Below are positions 18,166-27,581 of a stretch of DNA of 43,274 nucleotides, in pieces. The translations under genes were made by a program, and so were the position numbers. Position 1 is the first letter of the stretch, and the number at the start of each line of letters is the position of its first letter. Where the stretch lies: the NCBI GenBank assembly GCA_030156895.1, contig JASGLP010000024.1, positions 1 to 43,274 on the forward strand, written 5' to 3'. The notes beneath the pieces are model-generated. The model ran no database searches. It was not told where the DNA came from and was given only the letters and a program-made list of their open reading frames with translations. The stretch is from Eubacteriaceae bacterium. Its GTDB lineage: Bacteria > Bacillota > Clostridia > Eubacteriales > Eubacteriaceae.

Positions 18166-19344
18166 CTATTTTCGTTTAGGCCGGATCAGTTTTCTTAAAG
18201 AGTTGACCGATTTTTCGATCTGTTCAGCCGTATATTCAAGGTCCTGATCGGTGATGTCTTTGGAAAAGCTGATCCTGATCGTGCCTTCTTTAAAATCTTC
18301 CGGCAGTCCAATGGCCTTTAAAACATATTGTTTTTCTTTTTTATGGGAAGAGCAGGCTGAGCCTGTCGATACAAAGATACCGGCACCTTCCAGGCTATGC
18401 AGCAGTACCTCGCCCCGAACCTGATTAAAAGAAACATTTAAAATATAGGGGCTTCCCTGGCCGTTTACTTTTATATCCGTCAGCCGCTTATCAAGCATTT
18501 CAATTAACTGATCGCGCATCCTTTGAAGAAGCTCCAGATCCTGTAAGTAAATGTCTTTTCGCAGGTTAATCGCTTCATCAAAGCCTAAAATCCCTGGCAC
18601 ATTCTGCGTTCCCGAACGCAGCCCCTGTTCCTGACCACCGCCTAATAAAAGCGGCTTGGTCATCAATCCTTTTTTAAGATAAACCGCTCCCGCCCCTTTG
18701 GGGCCAAATATTTTGTGGGCACAAATGGTAATGGCATCCAAGCGGCAGGCTTTTATATCAAGCGGGATTTTCAAATAGCCCTGGACAAAATCGCTGTGAA
18801 AGAGACATTTGGGATAGCTTTTTTTGATCAGCTGGCCAATGGCCTGAAGATCCTGAATGGTTCCCAACTCGTTATTCACGCCCATAATCGAGACCAGGAT
18901 AGTATGTTCGTTTAAAGCAGCCTGTAAATCCTCCATGGCAATCAGACCATTTTCATCCACCTCAAGAAAAACCACATCGATCCCGTGGCTCTGATAAAAG
19001 GAAAAAACATCCAGGACTGAAGGGTGTTCAATGGCGGTGGTGATAATACGCATCTTTTCTCGTCGGCTCTTTTCCACAATACCGCGAATAATCATATTGT
19101 TACCTTCAGTACCGCCAGAAGTGAAAATCACTTCACTTTCCTGACAATTAATGGTTTTGGCAATATTTTTTCTGACTGCGGCAATTGCTTGTTCCGCCTC
19201 CATCCCTAAACGATGAAGTGATGAGGGATTGCCGTAGTAAAGCTTTGAGGCCTGGCTGACCCGGTCGATGACGCGCTGGTCCATGGGGGTTGTTGCCGCA
19301 TAATCCAGATAAATTTCTTTCTGCATGGTTCTAGCACTCTTCAT
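18166..19344 (-). CDS. Cysteine desulfurase (NifS/NifZ-like), sulfur donor for ThiI
   Basis: PLP enzyme that releases sulfur from cysteine. It is 392 residues from the ATG at 19344, or 386 from the ATG at 19326, which begins MQKEIYLDYAATTPMD like other family members and is equally likely. Visible motifs are SGGTEGNNM near 75, the PLP lysine in AHKIFGPKGAG near 208, and the sulfur-carrying loop STGSACSSHKK near 330. The short loop and the place next to thiI suggest the NifZ-ThiI pairing known from Bacillus. The upstream start overlaps the end of dcd. Confidence 0.94.
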   Translation of the reverse strand: MKSARTMQKEIYLDYAATTPMDQRVIDRVSQASKLYYGNPSSLHRLGMEAEQAIAAVRKNIAKTINCQESEVIFTSGGTEGNNMIIRGIVEKSRREKMRIITTAIEHPSVLDVFSFYQSHGIDVVFLEVDENGLIAMEDLQAALNEHTILVSIMGVNNELGTIQDLQAIGQLIKKSYPKCLFHSDFVQGYLKIPLDIKACRLDAITICAHKIFGPKGAGAVYLKKGLMTKPLLLGGGQEQGLRSGTQNVPGILGFDEAINLRKDIYLQDLELLQRMRDQLIEMLDKRLTDIKVNGQGSPYILNVSFNQVRGEVLLHSLEGAGIFVSTGSACSSHKKEKQYVLKAIGLPEDFKEGTIRISFSKDITDQDLEYTAEQIEKSVNSLRKLIRPKRK

Positions 19345-19864
19345 CCATAAAAATCCGGCTGCCCATAGCCTTTCGCTGGCCCTGATATTTACCCTGATAG
19401 GGATTTAAGGCTATATCATCCATTTGAGCGAAAACCAGCTGACAGATTCGGCGGCCTTTTTCCAGTCGAATCGGCAGTCTATTGGCGTTATAGAGCTCCA
19501 GTGTAATCTCACCTTCAAATCCTGGGTCTACCCAACCTGCATTCTGAATAAAAAGTCCCATTCGTCCGATGGAGCTGCGGCCTTCCACAAAAGCAGTCAA
19601 ATCGCAGGGCAGCTTTATATACTCCATGGTTGTCGCCAGCAAAAAGGAGTTGGAGGGAATAATAATTTCATCCGCCTCCATTGAGATATACTTAATTTCA
19701 TCTGTTAAGGACATGGCTTCAAAACTGTTTTCATCAAGCTTTAAGAACGATGTACCCAAGCGGATATCCACCGAAGCTGGTTGCACCTGATTTTTTTCCA
19801 GGGGATCAATGACCAATTCCCCTGATTCAAGATATTTATAGATCGTTTTATCTGATAATATCAT
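19331..19864 (-). CDS. dcd: dCTP deaminase
   Basis: Converts dCTP to dUTP for thymidylate synthesis; some relatives also cleave dUTP to dUMP. It is 177 residues with the family motifs VEGRSSIGRMGL near 110, NAGWVDPGFEGEITLELYN near 122 (catalytic glutamate in EGEITLE) and the C-terminal YQGQR lid. The ATG follows GGAGGAATT. It is the first gene of the dcd-desulfurase-thiI-hflX-yigZ run. Between 19865 and 20000 I see no gene and no clear promoter. Confidence 0.94.
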   Translation of the reverse strand: MILSDKTIYKYLESGELVIDPLEKNQVQPASVDIRLGTSFLKLDENSFEAMSLTDEIKYISMEADEIIIPSNSFLLATTMEYIKLPCDLTAFVEGRSSIGRMGLFIQNAGWVDPGFEGEITLELYNANRLPIRLEKGRRICQLVFAQMDDIALNPYQGKYQGQRKAMGSRIFMDEEC

Positions 19865-20000
19865 AATTCCTCCAAATTTCTATATTCAAGGAGCTCCTGA
19901 CAAGGCCTTCTTTGAGACATTAGTCAGCCCTTTGTTTGCTAAAAGCGTTACATTTTCACATTTTATTTCCATCGATTAAAATAAAACAGCTGTAAAAAAC

Positions 20001-20017
20001 ACCCTCTATTTTAGGGT
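20001..20017 (-). terminator. Terminator after mutS2
   Basis: A small stem ACCCT (20001-20005)/AGGGT (20013-20017), followed on the minus strand by a run of T, four bases after the mutS2 stop codon. Confidence 0.6.
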
Positions 20018-20020
20018 CTG

Positions 20021-22390
20021 TTAGAGATTGACCACTGTCACACCGGAACCACCTTCGTTCATGGCACCCAATCTAAAATCTTCAATCTGCTTAGAATCCT
20101 TCAAATATTCATGAATTATCTGTCTTAACCGACCGGTTCCTTTACCGTGGACAATCATTAGCTGTTTGCTGCCGGAAAGTACCGCATCATCCAGCATTTT
20201 TTCTACCAGTAATAAGGCCTCTTCGCCATTCTTTCCGCGCAGATCAAGTTTAGTTTCCATCACATGACGATCAGTTTTTTTGTAAGTCACCTGTTTCTCT
20301 TGGGTTTTACCTACCGCCCGGGAAGGCGAAAGATCAGCCACATCCAATTTTAACTTCATCACTTCAACCTGAACCATGACTTTTTGATCATTCGGCAGCA
20401 GTTTGACAATCTCACCTTCTCGCCTGAGACTGTTGACAAAAACCTTCATCCCCACCACAAGATCCGTAAATTCAAAATGATCCTGCATCAAATCTCGGGG
20501 ATCGCCACCGAATTCGTAGATGTTTTTTTCTTTTTCTTTAATCCGTTTTCGGATCGCTTCCAGCTGTTTATTGTCTTTAACCGAATTGGCTGTAGCTTCC
20601 TGAATAGAACGGATTTCGCGGTAGATTTCTTCGGTTTCTTCACGGGTTTTTTTGACAATCTCCATGGCTTCCAGCTGAGCCTTTTCAATCAAAGCTTTTT
20701 GTTCCAGCAGAGCCTGATCGTAGTCTTCCTTCATTTTTTTATTAAGCGCATCCGCTTCCTGTTTTAGCCTTATAACCGCGTCATGTTCGGCTTCGGTTTT
20801 TCTTCTTTTCTCATCGATTTTAATCAGCGTTTCTTCAAAACGAATCGCTTCCGACTGGATCAGCTCTTTGGCATTATCAATAATCTGGTCACTCAAACCC
20901 AAGCGGGCGGCAATTGAAAAAGCATTGGATTTTCCCGGTACCCCAATCAAAAGACGATAGGTTGGCCGTAAGGTTTTTACATCAAATTCCACACTGGCAT
21001 TGACAATTCCCGGCGTCACCAGAGCAAATTCCTTTAACTCGCTGTAATGGGTAGTTGAAAGACTGGTAACGCCCCGCTTATGCAGGCCATCCAAAATTGA
21101 GATCGCCAAAGCTGCCCCTTCGGTGGGATCGGTTCCGGCACCCAGTTCATCAAATAAAACCAGGGCATTTTCATCGGCTTCATTTAGAATTTTAACAATA
21201 TTGGTCATATGAGAGGAGAAAGTCGAGAGACTCTGTTCGATACTCTGTTCATCACCAATATCAGCAAAAACGTTTTTAAAAAGCCGGGTTTGGCTGCCTT
21301 CCCGGACTGGTACAAAAAGGCCCGCCTGAATCATTAAGGTTAATAGTCCAACCGTTTTTAAGGTAACTGTTTTTCCACCTGTGTTCGGTCCGGTAATCAC
21401 CATCGTATCAATCCCCGGTTCAAAAATAATATCTGAAGCGACTACCTGATCACCAGGAATCAGCGGATGTTTGGCGCGCAGGAAAGAAATTGCGCCTTTC
21501 TCCTGTACTGTCACCTTTTCGCCACCAGTGGCCAAGGCCAGTTTGGCTTTTCCAAAAATAAAATCGAGCTCAATCAGCAGCTCATAATCCGGGGCTATCA
21601 CCTGGCGGTAATCAGCCACTCTTGCGGTCAGCTCTTTGAGAATCCGAATCATTTCCTGTTCTTCTTCCGCCACCAGAATTTTAATATCATTATTCAATTC
21701 AACCACGGCCAGAGGTTCAATAAAGAGGGTCGCGCCACTGGCCGACTTATCCAGAACAATCCCCGGCACCTGATTTCGATATTCCTGTTTGACCGGAACC
21801 ACATAGCGGTTATTCCGAATCGTGATGATTTTTTCCTGCAGCACTTTATCATAGCTGGAAGAATTTACCATACTGTTTAGTTTATCGTTAATACGATTGT
21901 TTTTAAATTGCATTTCCCGACGAATTCGCGATAGCTCCCGAGAAGCCGTGTCAGCCATTTCTTCGGGCCCGAGAATTTTACGACTAATCTCCTTTTCCAA
22001 CTCGGCACAGTCATCCATGGCCGCAAAGGAATCACCCAAAAGAATGAGACTTTCCATCTGGGTATCTGCCTCATAGAAATTTTTCAAATCTCTGATAATG
22101 CGCAAGAGGGACGCAATAACTAGCAGCTCACCCATGGACAGCATGGAACCAATGGCACTGCGTTTTAAATAATCTCTGACATCCTTGACCGGCGCAAATG
22201 GGGGGCGGCCATTTCGCAGGATCATTCCCATCGCTTCATGGGTCAGATTAAGGGCGTGATTGACCGCCACCAGACTTTCGTGAGGTTTTAAGGCTGCGGC
22301 CTCTTCCCTCCCGCCTTCGGTCACACAGCTTCCCTTTAGCTGTTCGATAATTTTATTATATTCCAATACATTAAGACTTTGTTGATCCAA
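20021..22390 (-). CDS. mutS2: MutS2: ribosome-rescue and recombination ATPase with Smr domain
   Basis: 789 residues, full length. The MutS-like core has Walker A TGPNTGGKTVTLKT near 333 and Walker B ALVLFDELGAGTDPTEGAALA near 410. A long coiled coil covers about 515-620, a KOW-like linker follows, and the C-terminal Smr nuclease domain (LDLRGKNGEEA, IVHGKGTGRLR) spans about 710-789. Family members suppress homologous recombination or split collided ribosomes. The start is TTG at 22390, nine bases after GAGGAG, directly behind the stop codon of the U32 gene, so the two are coupled. Confidence 0.96.
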   Translation of the reverse strand: MDQQSLNVLEYNKIIEQLKGSCVTEGGREEAAALKPHESLVAVNHALNLTHEAMGMILRNGRPPFAPVKDVRDYLKRSAIGSMLSMGELLVIASLLRIIRDLKNFYEADTQMESLILLGDSFAAMDDCAELEKEISRKILGPEEMADTASRELSRIRREMQFKNNRINDKLNSMVNSSSYDKVLQEKIITIRNNRYVVPVKQEYRNQVPGIVLDKSASGATLFIEPLAVVELNNDIKILVAEEEQEMIRILKELTARVADYRQVIAPDYELLIELDFIFGKAKLALATGGEKVTVQEKGAISFLRAKHPLIPGDQVVASDIIFEPGIDTMVITGPNTGGKTVTLKTVGLLTLMIQAGLFVPVREGSQTRLFKNVFADIGDEQSIEQSLSTFSSHMTNIVKILNEADENALVLFDELGAGTDPTEGAALAISILDGLHKRGVTSLSTTHYSELKEFALVTPGIVNASVEFDVKTLRPTYRLLIGVPGKSNAFSIAARLGLSDQIIDNAKELIQSEAIRFEETLIKIDEKRRKTEAEHDAVIRLKQEADALNKKMKEDYDQALLEQKALIEKAQLEAMEIVKKTREETEEIYREIRSIQEATANSVKDNKQLEAIRKRIKEKEKNIYEFGGDPRDLMQDHFEFTDLVVGMKVFVNSLRREGEIVKLLPNDQKVMVQVEVMKLKLDVADLSPSRAVGKTQEKQVTYKKTDRHVMETKLDLRGKNGEEALLLVEKMLDDAVLSGSKQLMIVHGKGTGRLRQIIHEYLKDSKQIEDFRLGAMNEGGSGVTVVNL

Positions 22391-22391
22391 G

Positions 22392-24806
22392 CTATATCAC
22401 TCCTCGTTTAAAACTTCCTCTAGTCACTTTTGTCGCCAATTGAGGCTCAATGACTTTTTCCTTTTTCATTAGCTTCTGAAAGTAATTAAAAACCATTTTA
22501 ATTGTGGCGACATCTTCGTTAACGACTCGTATTCGCCAGGTTGAGACACCATCTTTTTCACTAAGCGGATCTGAAAGCAGAAGGCAGTCCCCATTATAGA
22601 TATGAATTAATCCATTTTGACCGCGACGCACCGGGAATGAAAATCCCCGTTCATCAATCAAAGTTCCTGACTTGTTTTGTTGACAGTCCCCATGACAACT
22701 TCTGCAGGCAAAGGGACATTTTTTACTGATCATCAGTTTCTGATGACCATAAACTCCCAGTACCATTGGGAGAAGACCTTTGCTGCCGATGTCTTTTATT
22801 TCCTGATCTTTTAATTCCGGCGAACAGACCAGAGACCGAATCCCCCACTTTTGAAGGGCTGCTACTGCCCGACTGTTAAAAACATTAAAAGACGCATCCG
22901 CCTGCAAATTATAGCCATGATCCTTGAGCAGTTCAAGGCTTTCAAAATTTGCCAGCAACAAGCCATCGGCACTATCTTTCAAATCACCAGATACACGAAA
23001 AGTACCAAGCATTTCTTTATGCTGATCATTCATTAGCTGGGGCAGTGAATACAAAACATTAATGCCACTTTTTTTCAGGTTACGGCTGATCTCAAAAATC
23101 GTCTTGTCCTGCTGATCAAGACGTAACGGCAAAACGAGTTCTAAATTGTCAGTGTTTTTCATGTCAGCTAAAAGGTCTTCCAAATACAGATCATTCGGCA
23201 TTTGTTCGAATTGAACTGAGATTCTCGGCACCAAGTCTAACTTACCGATCGGCTCCATTTCTTTTTCCGGCCTCACACTGATTACTTTTGTCGTCTGACT
23301 AAAAGCCGCTAAACTCTCATTTCTTAGGGCATTGAGCTGACTTTTCGATAAAAAGAGGCCATCCTGACACGTTACTTCAATACTTTTTAACACAAAATCA
23401 CTTCCGCCGAGTCGGCTCATCTGCGCTTTTATCAAATCAACTGTCAGGGGATTTTTCTGAGCGGGCTGAGGAATCTGGCTACCTGAAAATACAATATTGC
23501 GCCTCTGATTAAAAACTTGCACCTGAGGATAGGTATCCGCCATGATTTTTACAACCATTCCAATTTCCTGCTCCGGGATTTTTATGTCTGCCAGTGCCGC
23601 TTCTCTTAAATTTTTCATCAGACCAGCATCAAAATTTCTATAAACCGGCATGCCCTCTTTATAGCTTCCTTTAACTGGAATCAGAATATCCTGATGGCCA
23701 GTACATTTTTCAAGCGATTGTCCATCAGGTAAAAAGATCCGATCAACCCGACTGCCAATCTTCCCATCATGGCCAAATGACAATCCATCTCCGACTGCAA
23801 TATCAACCCCTTTATCAAGCTTTATGGGCAGATTATAATAAGCTTTTGAAACCTTTTTTATTTTTCCGACATGGCCAATTTTAATACCACGGTTTTTCCC
23901 CACCAGGGGATTAAGAATCTGGTAATCACCCATTAAATGGCCAGGGCTAAAGTCGCGGTTAAAAACTTGCATTACTTCCTGATCATCAACATGAACTTTT
24001 GAGCCTTCTGCGATCTGATCAAGCCCCTGTCGATAAGCGTGGGTCACCCCATAAACATATTCCGGAGTCTTCATCCGACCTTCTATTTTTAAGGCATCAA
24101 CACCGGTGGCAACAATGTCCTCCAGATTATTTAAGGTATTTAAGTCTTTAGGACTTAAGAGATAGCCCTTTTTTATCTCCTGATTTTGTTCATCCAGCAG
24201 ACGATAGATTTTACGACAAGGCTGGGCGCATAGACCGCGGTTCCCACTACGTCCACCAATCTGACTGCTCATCAGGCATTGACCGGAATAGGCATAACAA
24301 AGCGCTCCGTGGATGAAAATCTTCAATTCCGCAGAGCATTCTTCTTTTATCCGAACAAGATCCGCTAAAGGCATCTCCCGGGGCAAGACGACACGAGAAA
24401 TCCCCAGCGATTCAAAAAAACGTACTCCCTCCAGGCCATAGACCGTTAACTGCGTACTGGTTTGCAAACTGATCTCCGGATAAATGCTTAAAATCCAGTC
24501 AATCAGACCCAGATCCTGAACAATCAGACCGTCAACCGACAGGTCATGGTAAAAAGCCACTTCTTCCTTCACTGCCTGCCATTCCGATTCTTTAATCAGC
24601 GTGTTGAGTACAATATATATTTTTTTTCCGGTAGCCTTGGCTAAAGCGACCACCTGCTTCATTTGATCCGTCGTCAGATTACCGGCATTCTGTCTGGCGT
24701 TAAAATTTTTTCCGCCCAAATAAATGGCATCAGCGCCACCATTGATAGCCGCATAGACCGATTCCATGTTTCCCGCCGGTGCCAGCAGCTCGGGTATTTT
24801 CTTCAT
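22392..24806 (-). CDS. U32 peptidase-family protein (RlhA/TrhP-like, long form)
   Basis: 804 residues. The N-terminal U32 domain starts ELLAPAGNMESVYAAINGGADAIYLGG and contains the signature cysteines GNRGLCAQPCRKIY near 190. A later cysteine cluster (CPFACRSCHGDC, about 700) fits an Fe-S cluster. The middle and C-terminal parts match long U32 proteins with a collagenase-like extension. Enterobacterial relatives hydroxylate 23S rRNA or tRNA using prephenate; older annotations call them proteases. Which reaction applies here cannot be told from sequence alone. The ATG follows AGAGG. Confidence 0.88.
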   Translation of the reverse strand: MKKIPELLAPAGNMESVYAAINGGADAIYLGGKNFNARQNAGNLTTDQMKQVVALAKATGKKIYIVLNTLIKESEWQAVKEEVAFYHDLSVDGLIVQDLGLIDWILSIYPEISLQTSTQLTVYGLEGVRFFESLGISRVVLPREMPLADLVRIKEECSAELKIFIHGALCYAYSGQCLMSSQIGGRSGNRGLCAQPCRKIYRLLDEQNQEIKKGYLLSPKDLNTLNNLEDIVATGVDALKIEGRMKTPEYVYGVTHAYRQGLDQIAEGSKVHVDDQEVMQVFNRDFSPGHLMGDYQILNPLVGKNRGIKIGHVGKIKKVSKAYYNLPIKLDKGVDIAVGDGLSFGHDGKIGSRVDRIFLPDGQSLEKCTGHQDILIPVKGSYKEGMPVYRNFDAGLMKNLREAALADIKIPEQEIGMVVKIMADTYPQVQVFNQRRNIVFSGSQIPQPAQKNPLTVDLIKAQMSRLGGSDFVLKSIEVTCQDGLFLSKSQLNALRNESLAAFSQTTKVISVRPEKEMEPIGKLDLVPRISVQFEQMPNDLYLEDLLADMKNTDNLELVLPLRLDQQDKTIFEISRNLKKSGINVLYSLPQLMNDQHKEMLGTFRVSGDLKDSADGLLLANFESLELLKDHGYNLQADASFNVFNSRAVAALQKWGIRSLVCSPELKDQEIKDIGSKGLLPMVLGVYGHQKLMISKKCPFACRSCHGDCQQNKSGTLIDERGFSFPVRRGQNGLIHIYNGDCLLLSDPLSEKDGVSTWRIRVVNEDVATIKMVFNYFQKLMKKEKVIEPQLATKVTRGSFKRGVI

Positions 24807-24862
24807 TCTTACCTCTTATGTATTTACTAAAACTTAATTATAACACAGCTTTCCAAAAGCCA

Positions 24863-26257
24863 CTACAAATCCCAAGCGATTTTTAATCTTTTAATGCCTA
24901 AACTGATTGCTTCTTCTGATAATGAACCAAATCCCAATATAACGGTTGCTCGGAATGTATCAGGTATCCCGGTTAAAAAATAGCTGGATGCAGGATAGAC
25001 CCTGACCCCCTGTTGAAGCGCTTTCTTAATCATCTGATCTTCATCCAGTCCATTTTTTAATGAGACCAGCAGATGATGGCCGGCTTTTTCACCGCTGATT
25101 TTGATTTTCTTTTGATATTTTTTCAAGGCTTCATTAAGAAAATCATGTTTTTCCTTATAAATTTTTCGCATCCGATTAAGGTGCTTTTCGTATTGTCCGC
25201 TTGCAATAAATCGAGCCAACAATTTCTGTTCGAGTGTCGATACTGATGAACCAATCCCTTCGTAAATCTCCAGATAACGGTTCTTTAAATCCTCCGGCAA
25301 AACCATATAGGAAATCCGAAAGGAAGGCGCCACCGATTTTGAAAAAGTTCCCATATAAATAACCCGATCATTTTCATCAATGCTTTTTAATGACGGCAGC
25401 GGTCTTTCATTATAGCGGAACTCACTGTCATAATCATCTTCGATGATGTACATAGACTGCTGATGATTGGCCAGATTCAAAAGCTTGATGCGCCGGTCAA
25501 TGGGCATACTAATCCCCAAGGGAAACTGGTGCGAAGGGGTCACGTATACAGCTGCATCTTTAAATTTTTTTAAAGGTTCAATCTGTATTCCCTTGCCATC
25601 AATATCCACCGAGTTAACAGGATTACCAATCTGTTTAAAAATATGGTATGCTTTTAAATAGACAGGGTTTTCAAGAATAACCAGTTTTTCTTTGCCCCAG
25701 ATCAGACCCAGGGTTTCCAGCATACGGTCGGTCCCGGTTCCAATAATAATCTGGTCAGACCGGCATTTTACACCACGGCTACGATATAAAAGATCCACCA
25801 GGGCCTCACGCAGTTCACTGCTTCCCTGTGCGGGAGGAAGTTTCAATAAATCTTTTTCTTCTTCTGTAAAGATCGTTTTAAATTCTTTTCTGAACACCTC
25901 GTAAGGAAAAAGCTTTTCGTCCACAGCATTAGGTGAAAAATCAATATCTACCATCATCTTCTGCTCAAGCCTGGTAATTCGACTCCCTGGATCTTCATCG
26001 GGCCGTTTAAAATAGGGTTCAATTTCGCAAACAAAGTATCCTGATTTTGGCACTGCCTCTAAATAACCTTCAGCCACCAGTTGACCGTAAGCTGAATCAA
26101 CGGTATTGACACTCACTGAAAGCTGCTGCGACAGCTTTCGCTTGGAGGGCAATTTTTCGCCGCTTTTTAAAATATTTCCAATTATCTGCGCTTTAATCTG
26201 CTCATAGATTTCTTCATACAAATGTTTATTCTGATTTTTAAATGTAATTGTCAGCAT
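24863..26257 (-). CDS. pdxR: MocR/PdxR-type regulator of vitamin B6 metabolism
   Basis: 464 residues: an N-terminal GntR winged helix (about 12-80, KLPSKRKLSQQLSVSVNTVDSAYGQLVAEGYL) joined to a type I aminotransferase-like domain with the PLP sites YIIEDDYDSEFRYNERPL and TFSKSVAPSFRISYMV (lysine near 310). The start is the ATG at 26257, directly after GAGAGGGG. It is divergent from a pyridoxal kinase gene 124 bases away. That is the classic PdxR arrangement, where PLP or pyridoxal level controls the kinase or synthase gene. The regulatory role is from family and context. Confidence 0.9.
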   Translation of the reverse strand: MLTITFKNQNKHLYEEIYEQIKAQIIGNILKSGEKLPSKRKLSQQLSVSVNTVDSAYGQLVAEGYLEAVPKSGYFVCEIEPYFKRPDEDPGSRITRLEQKMMVDIDFSPNAVDEKLFPYEVFRKEFKTIFTEEEKDLLKLPPAQGSSELREALVDLLYRSRGVKCRSDQIIIGTGTDRMLETLGLIWGKEKLVILENPVYLKAYHIFKQIGNPVNSVDIDGKGIQIEPLKKFKDAAVYVTPSHQFPLGISMPIDRRIKLLNLANHQQSMYIIEDDYDSEFRYNERPLPSLKSIDENDRVIYMGTFSKSVAPSFRISYMVLPEDLKNRYLEIYEGIGSSVSTLEQKLLARFIASGQYEKHLNRMRKIYKEKHDFLNEALKKYQKKIKISGEKAGHHLLVSLKNGLDEDQMIKKALQQGVRVYPASSYFLTGIPDTFRATVILGFGSLSEEAISLGIKRLKIAWDL

Positions 26258-26267
26258 AGCCCCTCTC

Positions 26268-26329
26268 AATTGATCCCATCAATTTTTAATAATCTGATTC
26301 TTTTAATAGGTTCAATAATAGCCTATAAT
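26268..26329. promoter_or_regulatory. Divergent control region between pdxR and the pyridoxal kinase gene
   Basis: Two palindromes are visible: AATTGAT-ccc-ATCAATT (26268-26284) beside the pdxR ribosome site, and ATAGG-N11-CCTAT (26306-26326). The second overlaps a TATAAT (26324-26329) facing the kinase gene, with a weak -35 at 26301-26306. Both are candidate operators for the MocR protein. Confidence 0.5.
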
Positions 26330-26380
26330 AATTAAATCAATCTAAAAAGCAATACATTTGCTATTTTATCAGGAGGATCT

Positions 26381-27232
26381 ATGAAACAAAAGCGCATTGC
26401 CGCCATTCACGATATATCCTGTGTCGGTCGTTGCTCACTGACGGTGGCACTGCCGATACTATCGGCTGCCGGAATTGACACCGGGATTTTACCAACAGCA
26501 GTACTTTCCACCCATACCGGTGGGTTTGAAAATTTCACCTACCGCGATTTAACAGAGGATATCACCCCTATTGCCAGCCACTGGAAATCCCTCGACCTAA
26601 AGTTTGACGCTCTTTACAGCGGCTTTCTAGGCTCTTATGAACAGATCGATCTGGTTTCTAATCTGTTTGAACTTTTTAAAGATCAGGACACATTGATTCT
26701 TGTTGATCCGGTCATGGCCGATAATGGCGAATTCTATTCGGTTTATTCTCCCGAGATGGCTAAGGGGATGGCCAGACTCTGTCAAAAGGCAGACATTATT
26801 GTCCCTAATCTGACCGAAGCCGCTTTCATGCTTGATGAACCTTATTGCGGCGAAGACTACGATGAAAACTATGTGAAAGAATTATTAAAACGACTCTCCG
26901 ATTTAGGGGCTCGAAAAATCGTCCTGACGGGCATTTCCTATGAACCAGATCGCCTGGGAGCCGCCAGTTTTGATTCGAAAACAGGTGACTACAGCTATGT
27001 TCATAACGAAAAAATATCTGATCATTTTCATGGAACTGGCGACGTCTTTGGCAGCACATTGCTGGCCGCATTATTAAATGGTTTCGACCTTAACGATGCC
27101 GCTCAAATTGCCGTTGACTATACCCGAGAAGCTATCATCAAGACCTTACTCTACGATCAGGAGCGCCGCTACGGGGTCTGTTTTGAAAAAGCGATTCCTT
27201 TTTTATTAAAGCAGCTTAAGCTCGCGGAGTAA
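26381..27232 (+). CDS. Pyridoxal/pyridoxamine kinase (PdxY/PdxK-like)
   Basis: Phosphorylates vitamin B6 vitamers in PLP salvage. It is 283 residues of the ribokinase fold: N-terminal HDISCVGRCSLTVALPILSAAGI, STHTGGF near 45, VDPVMADNG near 108, NLTEAAFML near 145, and the ATP/catalytic motif HGTGDVFGSTLLAAL near 212 (aspartate of GTGD as base). The ATG follows a strong AGGAGG. A thiamine-pathway kinase (ThiD-like) is the main alternative, but the divergent PdxR-type gene favours vitamin B6. Confidence 0.92.
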   Translation: MKQKRIAAIHDISCVGRCSLTVALPILSAAGIDTGILPTAVLSTHTGGFENFTYRDLTEDITPIASHWKSLDLKFDALYSGFLGSYEQIDLVSNLFELFKDQDTLILVDPVMADNGEFYSVYSPEMAKGMARLCQKADIIVPNLTEAAFMLDEPYCGEDYDENYVKELLKRLSDLGARKIVLTGISYEPDRLGAASFDSKTGDYSYVHNEKISDHFHGTGDVFGSTLLAALLNGFDLNDAAQIAVDYTREAIIKTLLYDQERRYGVCFEKAIPFLLKQLKLAE

Positions 27233-27403
27233 TTAAAGTCACATAAGCAGCGAATTCATGTCTGGACTTTTGATCAACACACGAACGCCATAAAACTTCA
27301 TTATATGTCACCATTAGCCCAAAAGAACAAACACCATCAATATTGGGGTTATTTGTGAAAGCTTTGCGTGAAATTTGACAATATGCTATGATTTAGGCAT
27401 AAA

Positions 27404-27447
27404 AATCCCCCTTAAGTAGTTTTCACCTTATCTACTTAAGGGGGATT
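27404..27447. terminator. Strong bidirectional hairpin downstream of the pyridoxal kinase gene
   Basis: AATCCCCCTTAAGTAG (27404-27419) pairs perfectly with CTACTTAAGGGGGATT (27432-27447). It lies 170 bases after the kinase stop. The remainder of the 27233-27581 gap contains no gene that I can support. Confidence 0.75.
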
Positions 27448-27581
27448 CTTGAGATGTTATGTTTTTTGCCTACCGAGCTGTGAAAATATTGAAAAAAACC
27501 TCAAACTCTGCTAATAAAGGCTTTCGTATTACTCGTTGTATGTTCCCGGGAATTCCGCTATTAACTTTGATTTGAACAAAT

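Noticed and set aside
27221-27395. Minus-strand reading frame of about 55 codons ending near 27221
   Set aside because: It looks somewhat protein-like but has no start codon after the in-frame stop and no recognised relative; chance cannot be excluded.
27375-27403. TTGACA with a weak -10 in front of the hairpin at 27404
   Set aside because: The -10 match is poor and the transcript would be only the hairpin; not supported as a small RNA.
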